From positions 1-33,469 of the forward strand of contig MKUW01000024.1 of assembly GCA_001899005.1 (NCBI GenBank): DNA of 33,469 bases, read 5' to 3'. The position numbers and the translations under genes were made by a program. Under the pieces are notes generated by a model, which saw only the letters and a program-made list of their open reading frames with translations, made no database searches and had not been told where the DNA came from. Positions 31,168 through 33,469 of this stretch are shown piece after piece. The stretch comes from Chloroflexi bacterium 44-23 (GTDB lineage Bacteria > Chloroflexota > Anaerolineae > Anaerolineales > Anaerolineaceae). How positions within the stretch are numbered: the first letter of the stretch is position 1; each line of letters opens with the position of its first letter.

Positions 31168-33469
31168 TTAGTGAATTTGTTGAAGTACCTTATTAAGTGA
31201 CTTTTGTATTGGCGTTAATGCCGCTTGGATTCCAGCTCCTCGTAGAACATCATCAAAAAAGCCACTTGATACAAAACTTCGGCTTAGATATGACCGTTGA
31301 ACTTCACGAACTGCGTTATCAGGTTTTATAAAGGCATTGCTGAATGTGTTTGCTAACCCCTTTTCATAAAGTTTAGTAGCCCTTGATCCTCCCAGTGAGG
31401 TAATAGAAGGCAATGCATTTCCCAAAATGCCTGAACCTAAACCAATTATGCCGCTGCTCAATAAACCGGTTTTTGTAATTGTTTGACCATTTACAACGGA
31501 TTGAAGGGAGTAATCAGCAACACCTGCGACACCGTTGACAAGAATTTTCGCTCCCATTGAAACTGCTGGATTCATTCCCGGTGCACCTAGCACTCCAGTT
31601 ATCGCTCCTGTTACTCCACCAACAGCTGATGTGGCGAGTAGCTCTCCAGAGCTAAACTCTTTGCCAGAAGAAATTTGATAACCTGCCTCGCTGCCAAGAA
31701 TACTGCTCCCTGCACCTATTGTTGCCAGCATTGCGACACCAGATGCTGCTCCAACACCTGTCCCAATTAATGCTCCGCCAGCCGCGCCAACTGCGACTGA
31801 CACTCCCAGGTCAATCCAATTAAAAGATCGACCAGACACGGCCGCAGTTATCCCGTACGTTGCTGCCCCAATGATGCCACCAGCAGCCGCAAGTGCAGGA
31901 ATCCAGGCAAAATGACCACTCGGATCAGTAGCATTAATGGGGTTATTATTTACATATGCGTAACGATCCCATGATTTTAAGTTGCCCGGATCAGGAACAA
32001 TCGTATCCGCCTGGACGAAGCGCCCAAGTGCCGCATCATAGAACCTAGCTTTATAGAAATATAAGCCAATCTCTTCTTCTTCGCGCTGACCGGTGTAACG
32101 GTAGTCTGTACTGCTGCTTCCAGTTCCTCTCGTCTCGCCAAAGGCGGTGTACTTCATCGTACTCACCAGTACGCCAACAGCATTCACTGTGCCGCTGGTG
32201 CTGCCAAGATGGTCGCTCAACAACCAGGAGAGTGTGCCGTTATCCCGCAACGCGATTCTGGTTGAGCCAACAAAGTAGTACTTAAAGATGGTCTGTTGCG
32301 CATCCACCAACCTCTTTTCATAGTATTGGTTCGGATAATAGGTGGTTTTGTTGTCTATTACAGATTTAACCAGGTTTCCATCCCCATCATAGCTGTAAAC
32401 GATCTCCCCGCCTTCCCAATTCAGCAGCAGACTCTCGCCTTCCGGATTCTCGAAGTCTTCCGGCAGGGAGGTATCGGTAGGCGTCTCAATAGATGTCTCG
32501 GTTGGCGTCGGTTCCAGTGTAGGCGTGAGCGTCGGCTCCACTGTAGGTGTTTCAGTGGGCTGTTCCGTGGGGGTTTCAACCTGATTCGGGGTGCTTTGCT
32601 GTGTAGAAGTTGGTTCCTGGGTGGGCGTCTCCCCTAAATTGCCTGGCTCAGGGGTGCTTTGCACTGTTGGCACGGGGGTGGGTGTTTCCGTGGGCGTTGG
32701 CTCCAGTGTCGGTGTCTCGGTTGGAGTAGGTTCCAGCGTTGGCGTTTCAGTTGGAGTCTCAGTCGCAGTTTCCGTTGGCGTTGCCGGCTCCCCTAAATCG
32801 CTACGCTCAGGGGTGCTTTGCACGGTTGGTTCCTCTCCCATGCCGCGTTCCAAAGGCAGATCGGCAGTGACCCGCACCAGGCGGTTTTCGCCGTCGTAAA
32901 TCAACGTATAGGTGGCTTCGCCAATAACACGCATTACCTGGTTGCCGTTGGCGTCATATTCATAGCTGTTGCCATTAAAACCCGTAACCGCGTGTGAATG
33001 ATTGGCGTCATCATAATCGTAAGTCAACAGGCTGCCCGCATCCACTCCCTTTCCGGATAGTGTGCCATTGCCGGAGTTGTAACTGAAGGCTTCGCTGTGC
33101 AGTGTAGAACCACCCTGGCCCTGGGTGACAAGCATGCTGGTGATGCGGCTGAGTGAGTCATAGGCAAAGACGGAATATTCCCCGGCAGCAACATCGGTGA
33201 TATTAGCAATGTTCCCGCGCGAGTCATAATCGTAGACCAGATTTTGCAAGATCTGAGAAGCGGAATTGACCACGGTCATCGTGTTCAACCGCCCGCCTTT
33301 GGTGGATGTTGTCCAGGAGTGATAAACAAAAGATTTAGTCAGCAGGTTATCGCCTAGCTTCAGCTCCTTCGTGCGCCCGGCTTCGTCATACCTGGATGAG
33401 GAAAGGTAGTAGAAATTAGAAGCGTTGCGCATGGAATTCAAATTACCGTCGCTCAGAGTTTCATAAGCC
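31168..33469 (-). CDS. RHS-repeat polymorphic toxin, module 1 (5' end beyond the window)
   Basis: The frame is open to the right edge, so at least 767 residues are present and more lie outside. Order: YD/RHS repeats (YDYDSRGNIANITDV, YEYDANGNQVMRV, IYDGENRLVRV); a ~130-residue Thr/Pro/Glu linker; the RHS core (GGEIVYSYDGDGNLVKS to NATDPSGH); then a C-terminal region of about 250 residues. The latter is rich in Gly/Ala with glycine-zipper-like stretches (GGALIGTGVGAASGVAMLAT) and ends with a helical tip (LTPIQKSLNKVLQQIH). RHS proteins form a shell that encloses and delivers a C-terminal toxin after cleavage at DPxG. This is the only module attached to long RHS sequence, so it is the likely expressed one. 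Toxin type unknown. Confidence 0.88.
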   Translation of the reverse strand, partial: AYETLSDGNLNSMRNASNFYYLSSSRYDEAGRTKELKLGDNLLTKSFVYHSWTTSTKGGRLNTMTVVNSASQILQNLVYDYDSRGNIANITDVAAGEYSVFAYDSLSRITSMLVTQGQGGSTLHSEAFSYNSGNGTLSGKGVDAGSLLTYDYDDANHSHAVTGFNGNSYEYDANGNQVMRVIGEATYTLIYDGENRLVRVTADLPLERGMGEEPTVQSTPERSDLGEPATPTETATETPTETPTLEPTPTETPTLEPTPTETPTPVPTVQSTPEPGNLGETPTQEPTSTQQSTPNQVETPTEQPTETPTVEPTLTPTLEPTPTETSIETPTDTSLPEDFENPEGESLLLNWEGGEIVYSYDGDGNLVKSVIDNKTTYYPNQYYEKRLVDAQQTIFKYYFVGSTRIALRDNGTLSWLLSDHLGSTSGTVNAVGVLVSTMKYTAFGETRGTGSSSTDYRYTGQREEEEIGLYFYKARFYDAALGRFVQADTIVPDPGNLKSWDRYAYVNNNPINATDPSGHFAWIPALAAAGGIIGAATYGITAAVSGRSFNWIDLGVSVAVGAAGGALIGTGVGAASGVAMLATIGAGSSILGSEAGYQISSGKEFSSGELLATSAVGGVTGAITGVLGAPGMNPAVSMGAKILVNGVAGVADYSLQSVVNGQTITKTGLLSSGIIGLGSGILGNALPSITSLGGSRATKLYEKGLANTFSNAFIKPDNAVREVQRSYLSRSFVSSGFFDDVLRGAGIQAALTPIQKSLNKVLQQIH
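32630..32664 (-). repeat. in-frame hairpin repeat, linker copy B
   Basis: Minus strand GTGCAAAGCACCCCTGAGCC then AGGCAATTTAGGGGA: CCCCT and AGGGG pair. Translated as VQSTPEPGNLGE. Close relative of copy A and of the 32-nt insertions in modules 2 and 3. Confidence 0.72.
32789..32823 (-). repeat. in-frame hairpin repeat, linker copy A
   Basis: Minus strand GTGCAAAGCACCCCTGAGCG then TAGCGATTTAGGGGA, translated as VQSTPERSDLGE. It keeps the GAGCGtAGCGATT loop found in the module 3 insertion (GAGCGAAGCGATT). Confidence 0.72.

Larger units (their letters stand above)
32464..32860 (-). repeat. Thr/Pro/Glu-rich low-complexity linker inside the RHS gene
   Basis: Translated repeats of TPTETPT, LEPTPTETPT and PTVQSTPE type between YDGENRLVRVTADLP and LPEDFENPEGE. 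In ordinary RHS proteins the flanking parts (YDGENRL and YxYDGDGN) are nearly adjacent, so this is an insertion in the shell. The plus strand shows Gly/Val/Ser-rich shadow ORFs because of the same repeats. Confidence 0.85.

Noticed and set aside
32591..32899. Plus-strand ORF rich in GVSVGVGS repeats (also 27016-27207)
   Set aside because: It is the antisense of the Thr/Pro/Glu linker; its repeats are forced by the coding strand and no Shine-Dalgarno or domain is present.

Overview
The window looks like a chromosomal piece of a Chloroflexota bacterium, probably of the Anaerolineae. This is inferred from style, not from a database search: TTG/GTG starts, Thr/Pro-rich linkers after lipoprotein signal peptides, an NBR1-type domain in a lipoprotein, a Gram-positive-type LexA box and the tuf-rpmG-trnW-secE-nusG-rplKAJL order.

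Region 1 (1-4006, + strand) is the translation/transcription cluster: end of tuf, rpmG, tRNA-Trp, secE, nusG, rplK, rplA, rplJ, rplL. Regulatory RNA is clear. Two covarying hairpins that resemble the L1 site of 23S rRNA precede rplK and rplA, and an L10 leader with an attenuator precedes rplJ. Region 2 (4007-5940) holds a decayed IS256-type transposase relic and lexA (- strand), whose LexA box lies inside its own promoter. The repressor's predicted cleavage bond is Ala-Ser rather than the usual Ala-Gly.

Region 3 (5943-11832, - strand) is a complete dipeptide/oligopeptide ABC importer (order of transcription: binding lipoprotein, two permeases, two ATPases). The binding protein is circularly permuted: the segment that opens E. 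coli DppA is at its C-terminus. Region 4 (12243-16238, - strand) is an ECF sigma factor, a large membrane anti-sigma-like protein with beta-propeller-like repeats, and an NBR1-domain lipoprotein. Region 5 (16617-19017, + strand) is a two-gene ABC-2 exporter whose ATPase lacks the H-loop histidine. It is followed by an intact IS66-family element (19033-20603, perfect 15-bp terminal repeats) abutting the 3' half of an IS256-type transposase.

Region 6 (21126 to the right edge, - strand) is the most remarkable part: a tandem array of six RHS C-terminal modules. The first enters from beyond the window with YD repeats, a long Thr/Pro/Glu linker and a conserved RHS core. The next five are orphan copies of only the last ~170 residues of that core, each with a different C-terminal domain and each followed by a different small gene, the expected immunity partner. 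Predicted effectors in order of transcription: glycine-rich unknown domain with a small membrane protein; unknown domain with an unknown cytosolic protein; Tse2-like domain with a small helical protein; LHH nuclease with SUKH; HExxH metallopeptidase with a lipoprotein; HNH-like nuclease with SUKH. Several orphan modules have broken 5' ends (in-frame stops, 1-nt shift, a 32-nt hairpin repeat at the same site in two modules), and one has a stop codon separating core from toxin. They therefore look like a silent cassette bank that can be recombined onto the expressed RHS gene through the shared core.
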